Of a DNA stretch of 64,000 bases, positions 21,133-31,985 are shown one piece after another; positions within the stretch are counted from its first letter, which is position 1, and each line of letters opens with the position of its first letter. A program made the position numbers and the translations under genes. The notes beneath the pieces were generated by a model. It was given only the letters and a program-made list of their open reading frames with translations. It did no database searches and was not told the DNA's origin. Origin of the DNA: Ostrinia nubilalis (taxonomy: Eukaryota; Arthropoda; Insecta; Lepidoptera; Crambidae); the NCBI RefSeq assembly GCF_963855985.1, contig NC_087105.1, forward strand, positions 3,412,501-3,476,500. The letters are read 5' to 3'.

Positions 21133-21528
21133 TCTCATACAAAATGTATCGTGGCAATACATTATTGCGCTACAATTGTTATTTTTATGGCCTTATAGCG
21201 ACCCATAAAAGCCACCTAAAGCCTGCTTAAGTGAAATTTGTGCGTTACAAGATTTTTTGCTGGAAACTGATTCTCGCATGAAATTTATGACGTAGAAGGT
21301 AACAATAGTTAAGTTTTAAAGGAACTACTTGGTGAAATAAAAATAATGCTCGCTGCTAATGGGTTTGCAGAAAAAGGTAATGGTACTAAGTGGTCTAAGA
21401 ATTTCTAAGAACAACTAACCGCAGTAAAGTTTTTGTTAGCATTTTTATTTGTTGTTTTGCTTTTAATACTTACTTTTCTAGGCATACTCTCACGATAACA
21501 TATAGGACGAATCAAATTAGTAAGTAAA

Positions 21529-21737
21529 TCTATATCTTTAAAAGCGAAAGGTCACTAACTCACTGACTCACTCACTCACTCACTCATAACGAAATCTCAG
21601 AAACTACAAATGCTCTCAAATTTTGCATGGGGGTTCCTTTTAGAATGTAGGTTCTCACTAAGACGGGATTTTGCGAAATTCAACTCCTAAGGGGGTAAAA
21701 CGGGGTTTACGCGTACGAAGCCGTGAGCGGCCGCTAG
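21529..21737 (+). mobile_element. Non-autonomous Helitron-like element (GGGGGTAAAACG family)
   Basis: It starts A|TCTATATCTTTAAAAGCG and ends GTGAGCGGCCGCTAG|T. It contains five ACTC units and CTAAGGGGGTAAAACGGGG, the block shared with 1004-1208 and 49965-50187. Confidence 0.8.
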
Positions 21738-21795
21738 TTAATAATAAATCATTTATTAATCTCGGCGCAAAGAACATTCTGGTTGATAGAGTAGG

Positions 21796-22075
21796 TTTTT
21801 TTTTTTTTTTTTTTTATGTGATAGGAGGCAAACGAGCAGACGGATCACCTGATGGTAAGCAATTGCCGTCGCCCATGTACACCCGCAACATCAGTGAAGT
21901 CACAAGTGCGCTGCCAACCTTTTAAATCCCATTCCCCCCCAATTGGGCCTCCGGTATCCTCACTCACTCGGCGAAACACAGCGCAAGCGCTGCTTCACGC
22001 CGGTTTTTTATGAGGCCGTGGTATCACTCCGGTCGAGCCGGCCCATTCATGCCGAAGCGTGGCTCTCCCACGGAA
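21796..22075 (-). mobile_element. Poly-A-tailed SINE or LINE 3' end
   Basis: A run of about 20 T starts the plus-strand copy, followed by ATGTGATAGGAGGCAAACGA and ATCACCTGATGGTAAGC. This is a very common lepidopteran repeat, so the element lies on the minus strand and ends in poly-A. The same repeat is at 48103-48450 on the plus strand. No protein domain is left in this copy. Confidence 0.75.
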
Positions 22076-23309
22076 ACAGTACAGTAGACCTCAATGGACT
22101 TTTGTAGAGGTTTGAGACTACGGCGAATAATAAAAACATGTCTCCGTTTTGAAAAGGTAAGAGAAAGACACCTGACTCTAGGCAGAAGGTGTTAAAAACT
22201 TACAGCCTTATCTTACAAAGATTAGTTTGAATCTTCGTGTAATTTCTCTATAAATTCCGTATAATCTGGTTTATGTGAAGATAGGAAGTTAATTAATGTT
22301 TACCTATTAAAGACTTTCGAGAGAAAAACTTTCGCTTAGTTTGTTCTAAGAAATTGGAAAATATAGACTAGGCAGGCCTTAACTTCTTACTTTGATAATT
22401 CAAAGCTGAAAACTTTCAGCTTCCTTGCTTTAGTGAAAATTAACTTACGGTTAGCTATTGTGTTTTGGAATAAGTTTTTAGAATTTAAGTGATAGTTATG
22501 ACTTTTTACTTGGGACTAAAGTTCACGTTTGCTAATAGAAAAAAAAGTTTATATTGGAATTTATTTTTCTACTACCATTGAGTTTCAATACGTTCTGATG
22601 GAAAAAACAAATAAAATATTTTATGTGAAACAAATCACATGATCTGCAACTAAGTGGCACTCGTATGAACTGTAAAGCAAGCTCAACAATCGATTCAATG
22701 AAAAGAAAATTTTAAAAATATTACCTTAAAAATTAAATATCATTCTGGAAAAGTATTAATATGCTCAGGAATGCTATCAAATTCAAATACCCTTTTAAAA
22801 AAGTATTAAAAATAACTTCAAAGTAACGCCCCAAACCCTTTGGTGATCCATCCATCAGAATTCTGATAGCTTCCCAAATCACGATCATTCCCTACTTCAT
22901 TTACCCTGTAATAAATAACTGACAAATATTTACCCCAAACATTTACCCCGTCAATATTTTCCCCGGTTAAAACTCTCGGGTAATTTTAACGATATCTAAA
23001 TGATGTCGCTAATAGATTACCCCGTCAAACCACAGCTAATTTCCTAGTCACAGTATAAAAAGATGCAGAAGGGTAATTAATTTAAAGAAGTTTTACTAAC
23101 CCTTATCATTTACCTACTTGGTGCCTAATTTTTAAAGTTGGTCAAAATAAGTCGCATAGTTAAAGATTTTTTTGTTTTTAGGGCCGATTTTTCTATCATC
23201 GGATATCTTTTAAAAATAAAACTGTCACTTTTACAATTTCGTATACTGGAAATGTCAGTGTGCTAAACTAATTACATATAGGTTTTTCATCTGACAACAG
23301 ATACTCTAA
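22076..23309. other. Non-coding stretch
   Basis: AT-rich; no gene or repeat terminus recognised. Confidence 0.5.
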
Positions 23310-23492
23310 AGGTTCGGACAAACCAACGCGTGCAGCGATGGCGATGGCGATGGCGACCACTGCGCGTGCAAAAGTTGTTTCACACTGCCGCGACCGCGAT
23401 GGTGATCACTGCGCGTGCAGGTTGTCACTGTCACCACAACTGTCACGCATATTGTCACTTTCGCTTATTGTCAATCACGCCTATTCGGCAAA

Positions 23493-23597
23493 ATGGAAAC
23501 TGAATTAAATGATTTGTTTGAAGCTTTTGATGCAATTGAGACAGTGGAAACACTTTTTCACTCAAGTTTATTCAGGCGGCCATATATTATAGAATGA
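23493..23597 (+). pseudogene. 34-codon reading frame, possible start of a lost transposase
   Basis: ATGG in good context opens METELNDLFEAFDAIE, and the frame ends FRRPYIIE-stop. It sits near the left end of a Harbinger-like element, where a transposase N-terminus could lie, and an acidic segment followed by Arg-Arg-Pro-Tyr fits such a start. The match is by context only and no DDE domain remains. It may be a relic or chance. Confidence 0.3.
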
Positions 23598-23672
23598 GAC
23601 AGGAATACATGCGGTATAGGTAGTAGGTATTGGTTAATCATAACCAAGCTATATTAAAATCTGGCTTCATTT

Positions 23673-23959
23673 GTAGTCCCTAGAGCCCTAACAATACCAT
23701 TTAATTAGATTTAAAGAAAGGTTTGATAGGAGGACTGCACTAAGGCTTTCTTGGCCTCAGTGGGGGAAATGAAACAACGCGGACGGTTGATATCTGGTTT
23801 ATTTCTGTTATGCTATTGCTATATACAAGATTTACATAATGTACACAATTCAATGTGTCCAGTCCAATGTGCCGTCGGTGTAGAGTGCCTACGGTGCACG
23901 TTCGTTCAGGGTTCATGGGCCAGTCGGCTAATCGCGGTCGATGCTGACGTGCTCGTACA
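23673..23959 (-). mobile_element. LTR fragment, same family as the solo LTR at 50343
   Basis: It shares GTCCCTAGAGCCCTA, AGGTTTGATAGGA, CGGTTGATATCTG and GTGCCGTCGGTGTAGAGTGC with 50343-50855, and ends GTGCTCGTACA like the complete copy. The left third is missing. It lies inside the Harbinger-like element at 23310-24829, so it inserted after that element. Confidence 0.75.
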
Positions 23960-24832
23960 GTATCCTTGTGGGCAAGTAAGATTATAACCAATTCATCTTT
24001 TTCCTTGAGGGAAAAAAATTGCCCCCATTACCTTTTACCATGGTCGTTCTTATCGTTAAATCGCACAAAACTACACAGAACTCTACAGAACTCAACAAAA
24101 CATCTATCAAAATCAATTTTCATTTTCATTTTTGGTGCAACAGTCATCTTGACATTTACTTTTTTTAAGGCAAAGGAATTACATTATGCACCCAAACCAC
24201 AGAGTACATAATAGTCCAAATATCTTTTTTGTCTTTAATAATAACTCAAAAATACAAAAAGACATCAGTTTTGGTCAACTAACTAGTGGCACTAAATTAA
24301 TGACTGAGACGTTTGATGACTGTAATTAGGTTTTTATTTATGGAATACTTAGAATTGGTCTAGGGCCTTTGGGAAAGCTGCAGACATGTACATTCTCAAT
24401 TATTTTGTTCTGCAGATAAATCCCAATTTTATTTATGAAGTTGAAGAAGCAGGTTCTAGAGAAAACTAGAATAATTTGTTTATTACATAAAAATAAATTC
24501 TGATATTGATACTTTATTCTAAAACCTTTTTTATTATTCAAGTAGGTCAGACTAGTGGTATGTTATGATTAATTCATTTTTAATTATGTAAAAACTTTTT
24601 AACAGATCCTACTTACTATTTATTACATCGATTTTAAAAAACAGAAACGTCACAGTGACAAATGTCGCGATGATCGCTGATCGCTGCGTGCAGACGCTGC
24701 GTAGATCGCCGCGACCAATGACAGGACGCGTTGATGTGAACTCATCGCTACAAATTCATACACGCTGTCTGGTCGCCATCGCCATCGTCATCGTGCACGC
24801 CGGCTGCACGCGTTGGTCTGGTCTAACCTTAA

Positions 24833-25324
24833 AACTAATATATAACTTTGAGGTTTTGACTTTGAAAAATGTCTTACCTACGTGTTAATACGTCTCAGTA
24901 AATGTATTATTTTGCGCTTAGTATTGTGATCTTACTGTCACCGTCTACGTTGTGACCTGGGCAAGCTTAACCGGATTGAACCGGCGGATATCCGGCTTAG
25001 TCTGGATATAACTGGTTCAAGGAATTTGTAAGCGGTTGGTCTTGACGGACATTTTAATATTGTAGTTTGATTATTGGCTATTAGTGCTACAGTACATCTT
25101 ATTTGCAAGTAAAATACTTCCTACACGATATTAAAAATATTTTACTTACCTACATGTAAGCAATGTGATAAGGTTTTTTATATTGCTTTCAGAATAGAGA
25201 TTCCAAATTTTTTAGGAAAGATTGGCGTCTAGACACAGAATAAGTAATAGTACAGGACGTAAGACTAGACTAGATTCCAAAGCCTCCCGCTAATGTCACA
25301 GTTTTAAGGTTGTCCAACGCGGCA
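24833..25324. other. Non-coding stretch
   Basis: Nothing recognised. Confidence 0.5.
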
Positions 25325-25400
25325 ATAATCGGAACTAATAATCTAGCATTGATAGTAGCGCCCTCCTGACAATGTCACAACTGGGACGGTTCCCTAGGAC
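25325..25400 (+). repeat. Dispersed repeat shared with 29215-29285
   Basis: GATAGTAGCGCCCTCCTG and the neighbouring GGGACGG/GGAACG segment occur in both places with scattered differences. The element type is unknown. Confidence 0.6.
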
Positions 25401-25404
25401 ATCT

Positions 25405-25465
25405 ATAAGCCTTTGTCCAGCAGTGGACGTCATTTGGCTGAATCGAATGAACGAACGAACGAACT
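25405..25465 (+). mobile_element. RTE-clade LINE extreme 3' end
   Basis: AAGCCTTTGTCCAGCAGTGG, then ACGTCATTTGGCTGAA, then GAACGAACGAACGAAC. This is the last few codons plus the CGAA-repeat tail of the same RTE subfamily as 39496-39851. Confidence 0.75.
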
Positions 25466-25519
25466 GAAGGTATTGGCCATAACCATGTCAGACGCCTATG
25501 GCGGCATTCAGAATTTGAC

Positions 25520-25628
25520 ACCAGTACCTCTAGCATGAACAACTTTCGTCTTCGAATCGTTCGCGTATTCGACAAAATTCCATACTCAACCTTTGAATTA
25601 AAAGATTACGTGTAATAAGTTTCGTGCA
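25520..25628. repeat. Dispersed repeat (TCGAATCGTTTGCGTATTCG family)
   Basis: ACCTCTAGCATGAACAACTT and CGAATCGTTCGCGTATTCGA recur at 52467-52675. Diverged members lie at 30499-30620, 35030-35133 and 50209-50925. Non-coding; superfamily not assigned. Confidence 0.65.
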
Positions 25629-25632
25629 ACTA

Positions 25633-26204
25633 TGTATTTCTTATATTAAGGCCGGGTAGCAGAGAAAATGGCGAAAATGAGGTTTTCATTTTTCATTTTT
25701 GAGGTACTAAACAGTAAAATTAAAGGCTAAGATTTTTATTGGGCATAGTTGAGGATATTTTCTAGGGCTATTAACGGATGGAAACACGATTTGATGAAGT
25801 TGACTCGATAGAATAAATTCCCAAAGTTACCTCTATTCGTTTTCTAATTATGGTTTTATTTTTAAAATAAGCGATTTGAGATTCTAAATCTTTTACTAAA
25901 CTAAAGTTCAGAAATAACTTGAGGGCTTTTAACGGATGGAATTTTTATATTGCGTCTTATTTAGTTACTATGTTAAAAAATGTGGAAAAAATCGTCCATG
26001 ACGGCTTGGACAATCTCAATCAGTCGCGCGGTGGCGCTTACGGAGGACGGACGCGTGTCAGTTTTTTGGACGTGACAGTTCGCGATTTGTCAATATTTTT
26101 GACAATGATGACTTTGATGAGTCACAGTATAATAATATCAGTGTTACTGGAGAAAGCTAAAATATTTGATAATTAAGAATTATCAATTTTGTCTACCTAT
26201 TGAA
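25633..26204. other. Non-coding stretch
   Basis: No supported gene. An 85-codon frame at 25919-26176 lacks any recognisable domain. Confidence 0.5.
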
Positions 26205-26299
26205 ATTTAAATCGTTCGCATCCTTTTAAACGAAGACTCTACTCATGATACATAGTAAATTCCTTAAATATGAGACAAAACCAATGAGTTAAAATTACA
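26205..26299. mobile_element. One-ended fragment of the mariner-like MITE
   Basis: AAATTTAAATCGTTCGCATC and ACTCTACTCATGATACATAG match the left end of 60520-60929. The terminal CAGGGTG and the whole right half are missing. Confidence 0.7.
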
Positions 26300-27471
26300 T
26301 ATTAATAGTACTATCGGGGACTCGGACGCCTTGACACCTTAAGGGCCTAAATTGTTTGCACACGCACGCTCGATTATGCTACGCCCCGTTCATTCATGTT
26401 TCGGGTCTAAGCAGCGTCGGCGCACCACTGTAGATGTTTGCCCTAGCAAACCAAGCTCTATGTAAAGCGTTTAGGATTGAGTATTGCTTATTACCCGCAT
26501 CCGTAGCGCTCGTTTGGCAACGTCGCATTTTAGTCAATTTGAAACCCAGTAAAGAATCGCTACAAAATATTATATGGGGCTTCGTGTAAAATTTGAACTA
26601 GCGATTGCTCGCTCGGGTCACAAAATTGGTATCGCACATTGTAACTGCAATTTCCCGAGAAAAAAGTAGCCCTTTCTATAAATTATTGTTGATATTAAGA
26701 GTGTAAATCTCATGATATTAGTTTAGCTAGTTAAGGCGAGAAATACAAAATCATACAGTTACTTTCGAATTTTACTTATTTAATAGGTATTTAATTTATT
26801 CGGAACTTATAATTTATAAACAATATGTTATTGAATTAATTAGTAAAGAGTTAAGGAATATTTGTGGCTTAAAAACAATTATTGTAAGATCTGGCTACAT
26901 AATAACTTTCTTAAATCCTTGAATGTAAATAAAAACCTATAATAGGTTTCTATTTATTTTTAATACATTAGCAACTTTTGTTTTCCGTTTTAAAGAAACA
27001 CTTATCTACGTTATTACAATTTAATACAAATATTGCACTAGGTAGCAATGATCCAGGTAATTGGTTATCGTAAATATTATAATATTAAGTTAGTTTTATT
27101 TCAAATTCAATTTTTTATTGCACATTAAGTGTCTTTACACAAGGTCTTAAATCAATAACAATTAAACTTAAAACGAAATAATACTTAAACAGTTAACAAT
27201 GTATAGATAAGTATGTAAGTAAATATTATGTATAAGAATTAAGATTTATTTTGAGAGGCATGGTTCAGTAATCGCGCGGAGGTCAATAAAAAGGCAATCA
27301 AACAGTCCAATTACTAGCACGGGTCAACACAAAACAAAATCAATCGGTTAATGATCACAAAACTTCACAAAAAAACAAAGGAGAGAATATGTCGACAGTT
27401 CGCCAAAGTAAAAAGCAGACAGACCTCGTATAAAAACACAATATTAAATAATAATTAACTTTAAAAAAAAA
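26300..27471. other. Non-coding stretch
   Basis: AT-rich sequence without recognised genes or repeat ends. Confidence 0.5.
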
Positions 27472-27871
27472 AACCGACTTCAAATGCGTGAACACAAAAA
27501 AAACTAAAAATTGAAAATATTGCGTATAAAAAAGTTCATCCCCAATTTTCCACCCTTGGGGGTGAAATATTTTCTTCAAATTCGCATGAAACCACCCTTT
27601 TGATAATACCTATTCAACAAAAAAATAATCGTTCAAATTGATTTATAATCGGCGGAGATATTGCGTATAAAAAAGTTCATCCCCAATTTTCCACCCTTGG
27701 GGGTTGTTTTTTCTATTATTAAACTTAAATGGGACCACCTTTGAGGTATTACCTATACGCAGAAAAAAGATTTGTTCAAATCGGTTCATAATTGGCGGAG
27801 TTATCGCGTAACAAACATAGAAAAAAAAAACATACGGGTCGAATTGAGAACCTCCTTTTTTGAAGTCGGTT
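27472..27871. mobile_element. MITE with AACCGACTTCAAA termini and an internal duplication
   Basis: The ends are AACCGACTTCAAA and TTTTGAAGTCGGTT in inverted orientation, 400 bp apart. Inside, ATATTGCGTATAAAAAAGTT with CCAATTTTCCACCCTTGGGG occurs twice, at about 27517 and 27657, 140 bp apart. The terminal motif also occurs at 59515-59540 inside the Transib-like element. Target duplication unclear. Confidence 0.7.
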
Positions 27872-27923
27872 GAAAAATACATATCTATTTGTTTGTAACC
27901 AAATTCTATTATAAAAATTCTAA

Positions 27924-28041
27924 GGCTGAGTTGCACCATCTTACTTTAACTTTGACAAACGTCAAAAGTCTGTCAAATTCCATACAAAAAGCACCGGTTA
28001 CCGTTATAGCTACGGTCAAAGTTAGGTGGTGCAACTCAGCC
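27924..28041. mobile_element. Complete PIF/Harbinger-type MITE
   Basis: The ends GGCTGAGTTGCACCATCTTA and, inverted, GGCTGAGTTGCACCACCTAA are flanked by TAA on both sides (27921-27923 and 28042-28044). At 118 bp it is nearly all inverted repeat and would fold into one hairpin. Degraded copies are at 2220-2334 and 56700-56808. Confidence 0.9.
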
Positions 28042-28044
28042 TAA

Positions 28045-28561
28045 AACTGAGAAAGATTGAAAAAAAAGAAACATTTCGTTTTAAACCTTAACCGTATGAC
28101 AATAAAGTGCACAATGGTATTTCGTATTGCAACCTAAGCCCTGATTGTCTCTTATTGGTCGTAGTAAAAATATAGTAAAATGCGTAACCAATTAGAGACG
28201 GGGTGAGCACGTGACCGGAGCGATGCGCTTACGCTAAAATTTCTACAAAGTGGTCAGGCGGAAGAGTCCCCGATAGTACCTACATACAATCGTCTTACAC
28301 TTATTAGAAGAGCACACTGATACAAATAAATAATAAAAAATTAGGTCAGAGGGTCAAATATAGGGGCAGCTGCACGTCACTGAAAGACGATTCTGTTTAC
28401 TCGGCATCTGGGCTGGAGAACATGAACCCTTGTTTACAGATGCAGATGTAAATGGAGTTATAACTGGACAAATTTTACATGAAATGTTTAACAGAAATCA
28501 GTTAAAAGACACATACATGGAATACCAATAAGGTTGCGGAGGGAAAGCTACCTATTATAAA
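28045..28561. other. Non-coding stretch
   Basis: Nothing recognised. Confidence 0.5.
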
Positions 28562-28611
28562 CTAGCGGCCGCCCGCGACTTCGTTCGCGTGGACCTCGTT
28601 TTACCCCCGTT
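28562..28611 (-). mobile_element. Helitron-like 3' end fragment
   Basis: A|CTAGCGGCCGCCCGCGACTT and CGTTTTACCCCC match the 3' terminus of the 1004-1208 family. The rest of the element is gone. Confidence 0.65.
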
Positions 28612-28744
28612 AGATATCATGTTGATAGATGGCGTTTCACGGCTTCCCCCGAATGAATATTTACGAACGTCATACAGTAGTTTGTCCAGCGCTGTAGATT
28701 TTAACCAATGACGATAGGTAGAGTTCGCTTTTTAGACACGTCTT

Positions 28745-28928
28745 ATTTATTTATTGAAATTTATTTGTCACATATCGTCATAAGTTAGCCTATATGTTAA
28801 TCTCGGTTATAAACAATAATACTATAAAGTTTCAACAAAATCCGTACAGTAATTTTTGCGTGAAAGAGTAACAAACATCCAGACATCATGACATCCAGAC
28901 ATCCGAACTTTCGCCTTTATAAATTATA
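28745..28928 (-). mobile_element. Helitron-like element fragment (GCGAAAGTTCGGATG family)
   Basis: On the minus strand it starts TATAATTTATAAAGGCGAAA, with GGATGTCTGGATG-like units and TTACTCTTTCACGCAAAAA, and stops before the 3' hairpin and CTAG. It is truncated at the 3' side. Confidence 0.65.
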
Positions 28929-29019
28929 GTAGGGTAGGATATTCACAATCCAAACTAATATTTACTATTTAGCATTTACTTACAGTAAATATATTAGTTT
29001 GGTTTTCACAATCGAACGG

Positions 29020-29086
29020 GTGCGAATCGACCCCTTTGAGAACTAGTAATCGCATACTACTAGTTCAAAAAAGAGTCGATTCGCAC
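29020..29086. repeat. Nested hairpin
   Basis: Outer stem GTGCGAATCGAC / GTCGATTCGCAC (12 bp, perfect) encloses an inner stem GAACTAGTA / TACTAGTTC (9 bp). A second weak palindrome (CCAAACTAATATTTACT against AGTAAATATATTAGTTTGG) lies just upstream at about 28953-29002. Possibly a small foldback element. Confidence 0.75.
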
Positions 29087-29214
29087 GCGATTTTAATACT
29101 TCTAATACATCCGGGCGAAACGCCTACTAAAAAAAATTATTATTGAAAGGGGACGCTTAGGTATCTAAAGTCAAACGATTCTGAAATGTCAAGTGGTATA
29201 AAGTTGGGACTAAT

Positions 29215-29285
29215 AAATAATCCATTAAGATAGTAGCGCCCTCCTGTCAATGACATACCTGGAACGATAGAGTATTGGACAACTA
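29215..29285 (+). repeat. Dispersed repeat, second copy of 25325-25400
   Basis: Shares GATAGTAGCGCCCTCCTG with 25325-25400. No terminal structure was found. Confidence 0.55.
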
Positions 29286-29551
29286 ATAAAAATGCTTAGT
29301 CCTAAATGACTGACGGATATCGTAGAGACCTGAAAGTTGGAAGGTGTGTTCTTTGTATGACGTACGTAGGCATCCGATTTTCCGAAATGGGGTCAAGAAA
29401 TGAAGGGGGTGAAATAAGGGGGCAAAGTTTGTATGGGACAGTGATTATTTGGTTCAATCTACTTGAAATTTTGCTTAACAATTCCTTAATATTATAATTT
29501 ATGACAAACGTGTAAAAGGGGTAGAAAGTTATTTTGGGAGTCTTACTGCTT

Positions 29552-29870
29552 TTGATTTAATTACTTTTTATTTTTACAAGTGTTTGAAAACTCCATGTCA
29601 GATTGCAATCAATGTCAAGTGAAATCTCAAATTGAAATGTCTCAATTTCAATGAGGAGGCTCTGCATTTATTCCTAGAATTCCCCTAACACCGTCAAATT
29701 ACCCTTTCGAATTCAAGACAGTGCAGTTTCCCATCAAAATCTGCTTCGTAATGACTATAAACAAAGCCCAAAGTCAAACTCTAGCGACCTCTGCATAAAC
29801 TCCCATGAGTGCTCAGAGCGGGTGCCTGCGGCAGGTAACCGCGTGTGATGCTCATAGTGATTTTCAATAC
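29552..29870. repeat. Dispersed repeat, second copy of 18605-18915
   Basis: Matches the first copy at ATTCCCCTAACACC, GTGCAGTTTCCCATC and several other blocks, with indels between them. Non-coding. Confidence 0.7.
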
Positions 29871-30374
29871 AGAGCCCCATACATACGTTATACATAAATT
29901 ATGGAAAGAAAACACCCAGACCAATACAAAAAATATGTATGCAATTTTAGTATGATATTTTTATTTATTAATAAACAAAAAGACTGAACAAAATTGATGC
30001 GTGTACTGATTAATGTATTTAACCACATGCAAAGTTTCGTGAATTGCAACAACTATAATTTATTATCCAAGCTCTAAATAATCGCTACTAAGAGTAACTG
30101 ATCATAAAATGTTTTTCCAATCGCTCAAGCTCCCGAGGACCTAACGACAGGACGGGTGACGCGACGTAATCTTGAAAATTCCGGAAGGTCGGGTGACGCC
30201 ACGCCTCTTTGAACCGTGTTTACTTTGGCAGTTATATTTTATATTTATTCGATTCTAAAATATATTCCCAAAAATTCTGAAAGTTGTTTTAATTTGTATC
30301 ACTTGGATATGATTTGTATTAGAAAGTGCTGTGAGTGTGACGCTTGAACGGAAGGAAGTCAACCTAAGCTAACC
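29871..30374. other. Non-coding stretch
   Basis: Contains a short direct echo, GACAGGACGGGTGACGCGAC and GGTCGGGTGACGCCACGCC, at about 30150-30206. Nothing else recognised. Confidence 0.45.
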
Positions 30375-30490
30375 AACTGGTATTTCTATACTGTGTAGCC
30401 GCGAGAGCTCTTTGGCGCGCTGTCTTCGGCGAAGTATTGCGCGCGCAGATTTTGACAGCGCGAAATACCTACTTTAGCAGAAATACCAAG
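30375..30490. repeat. Small inverted-repeat element
   Basis: CTGGTATTTCTATACTG at the left and AGCAGAAATACCAAG at the right form imperfect inverted ends about 115 bp apart. The centre is GC-rich and self-complementary (CGCGCTGTC against GACAGCGCG). It looks like a MITE, but no target duplication was established. Confidence 0.5.
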
Positions 30491-30498
30491 CCTTAAGT

Positions 30499-30620
30499 TC
30501 ACTTCACGACACGTTCACAAGGGCGCTGTTGTAGTTTTCGTACTAAATCTTTTGATGGCGATTCGAATACGCAAACAATTCGAACTCGAAAGATTTTCGT
30601 GCTAGCCGTACAGGATTGTG
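30499..30620 (-). repeat. Dispersed repeat, empty-site relative of the LTR insertion at 50343
   Basis: The reverse complement reads TCGAATCGCCATCAAAAG continuously where the copy at 50209-50925 is split by a solo LTR. It therefore shows the uninterrupted state. It also shares AGTACGAAAACTACAACAGC with that copy. Confidence 0.75.
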
Positions 30621-31091
30621 ACCAAAATAAAAATATTAGAGTACGAGAGGTGCTGACAGACAAACCTTTTTCTGCGCTTTTCCAAAGATTACTTCTCTGA
30701 TCCCTAAAACAGTGAGAAAGAGCTGTGAATAAATAAAAGTGGGGCAACTGGGGACAACACGGAACACACTGAGAGGCAAAGAAAGAATCTAATGCCATTA
30801 CAGACGCTTACGGAGGCCATTTTGTTAATGCAGCGTGCAGTCTCCCATATGGCGGCTATGTAGGGCGCGTGACACGGTTTGTTGGGAATTTGGGTAACTT
30901 GCTATGTGGCTAAGCAAAAAAGATTCCAAAAGTAAGGACACTGTTTTTATCGAATTTTTTTGTTTATTGAAAGTATTTTTTCTTTTTCTTAGATTTTTAC
31001 AAAAAGCCAGAAAAAAAATTTTTAAAACAACTTTAAAATAGTGCGTTTTGGTAATTATCTTCCTAAAAAGGTTTCTGAAAAGAAGAAACAA

Positions 31092-31208
31092 CCCCTTACT
31101 AATAAAAGGTTACACACGAATTGGACAGTAGGTACTTTAAACTGGCATATACTAAACGTCACTTTAAACAAGTGTTCAACGCGCCTGTAACTTTTATTAG
31201 TGAGGGGG
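31092..31208. mobile_element. Short MITE
   Basis: CCCCTTACTAATAAAAGGTT on the left and the reverse complement of ACTTTTATTAGTGAGGGGG on the right form imperfect terminal inverted repeats 117 bp apart. Non-coding; target duplication not clear. Confidence 0.65.
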
Positions 31209-31850
31209 CAAACTTGTAATTTTCAGTAAAAAATTCACAATTCTTTCAAGTTTCAAACCAAACAATTCAAAAACAAAGAGGAAAATGACACCCGTTTGTA
31301 AAATGATCATCAAATAAACTGCCATTATCTCGAGCATCGGGTTCAGATTACTGAGAGGAAAGCAAAATGCAGGGTATTAAGAGGGCCGTTTTGTTAATGC
31401 ACGCGTCTGCAGCCCTCATGGAAGCAGGGGGATGCTCAGGCGTGGATGTTGGAGTTACAATTTTAAATCGGTTAATTTATGAAATGTCCTTATAATTAAA
31501 ACTCTTACAACCATTTTTTTTTACGAGACGCGGAAATGCTTTGCGCACCGTTACCACTGCCTGGAGACGGGGTGGTGTGTGGGACTCCCGTGCCCTGAAA
31601 ATGGCGCTGCTCCGTCTGAAAAGGACGGGGTATACACACTAAACTTCCGCGACGTTAATGGTAGGCCAATGTATAGTCATCCGCACATGGTACCCCATTA
31701 TAAACTTACATTTTGGGAGATAGTTAGTTTTGGTAGTCCAAAAGAAGTTCAATTCAGAATTTAAATTTTAAAGGAATTTAAATAAGTATACTTACATAAT
31801 GTCCAGTCTGTGGGCGTGTTTTTTGTATACAGTCAAATAGTTCGTCACAC
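31209..31850. other. Mostly non-coding; GC-richer patch at 31557-31764
   Basis: A 61-codon plus frame at 31579-31764 contains YTLNFRDVNGRPMYSHPH. The upstream part reads like a lepidopteran repeat (GGAGACGGGG, CTGAAAATGGCGCTGCTCCG). I do not recognise a protein family, and no splice signals frame it. Confidence 0.35.
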
Positions 31851-31985
31851 CTGAAAAGGGTCCTACTGGAAACTTAAATGAAAGAGTGGACTGTATTTCA
31901 ATGGGGCTGGTTTTATAGCCGTTTACAATTAGGTTTAAGTATTAAACTACGCGACGTGGTGATATAAAATGGCGATCGCAAGTTG
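31851..31985. repeat. Dispersed block, second copy of 5483-5605
   Basis: Shares GTCCTACTGG, AAAGAGTGGACTGTATTTC and AGCCGTTTACAATT with 5483-5605. On the minus strand, an open frame ending Tyr-His-His-Val-Ala-stop enters the block, paralleling Tyr-Tyr-His-Val-Val-stop in the other copy. A GC-rich segment next to it (31985-32160) has open frames on both strands, none recognised. Confidence 0.65.

Larger units (their letters stand above)
23310..24829. mobile_element. 1.5-kb PIF/Harbinger-like element
   Basis: The left end AGGTTCGGACAAACCAACGC and the right end (reverse complement AGGTTAGACCAGACCAACGC) form imperfect inverted repeats. Both continue into GCGTGCAGC and GATGGCGATGGCGACC blocks. 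TAA lies on both sides (23307-23309 and 24830-24832), the 3-bp duplication of PIF/Harbinger. At 1.5 kb it is longer than a MITE. It holds a short coding remnant (23493-23597) and an LTR fragment (23673-23959). A small relative of the terminal region is at 34547-34668. Confidence 0.7.
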
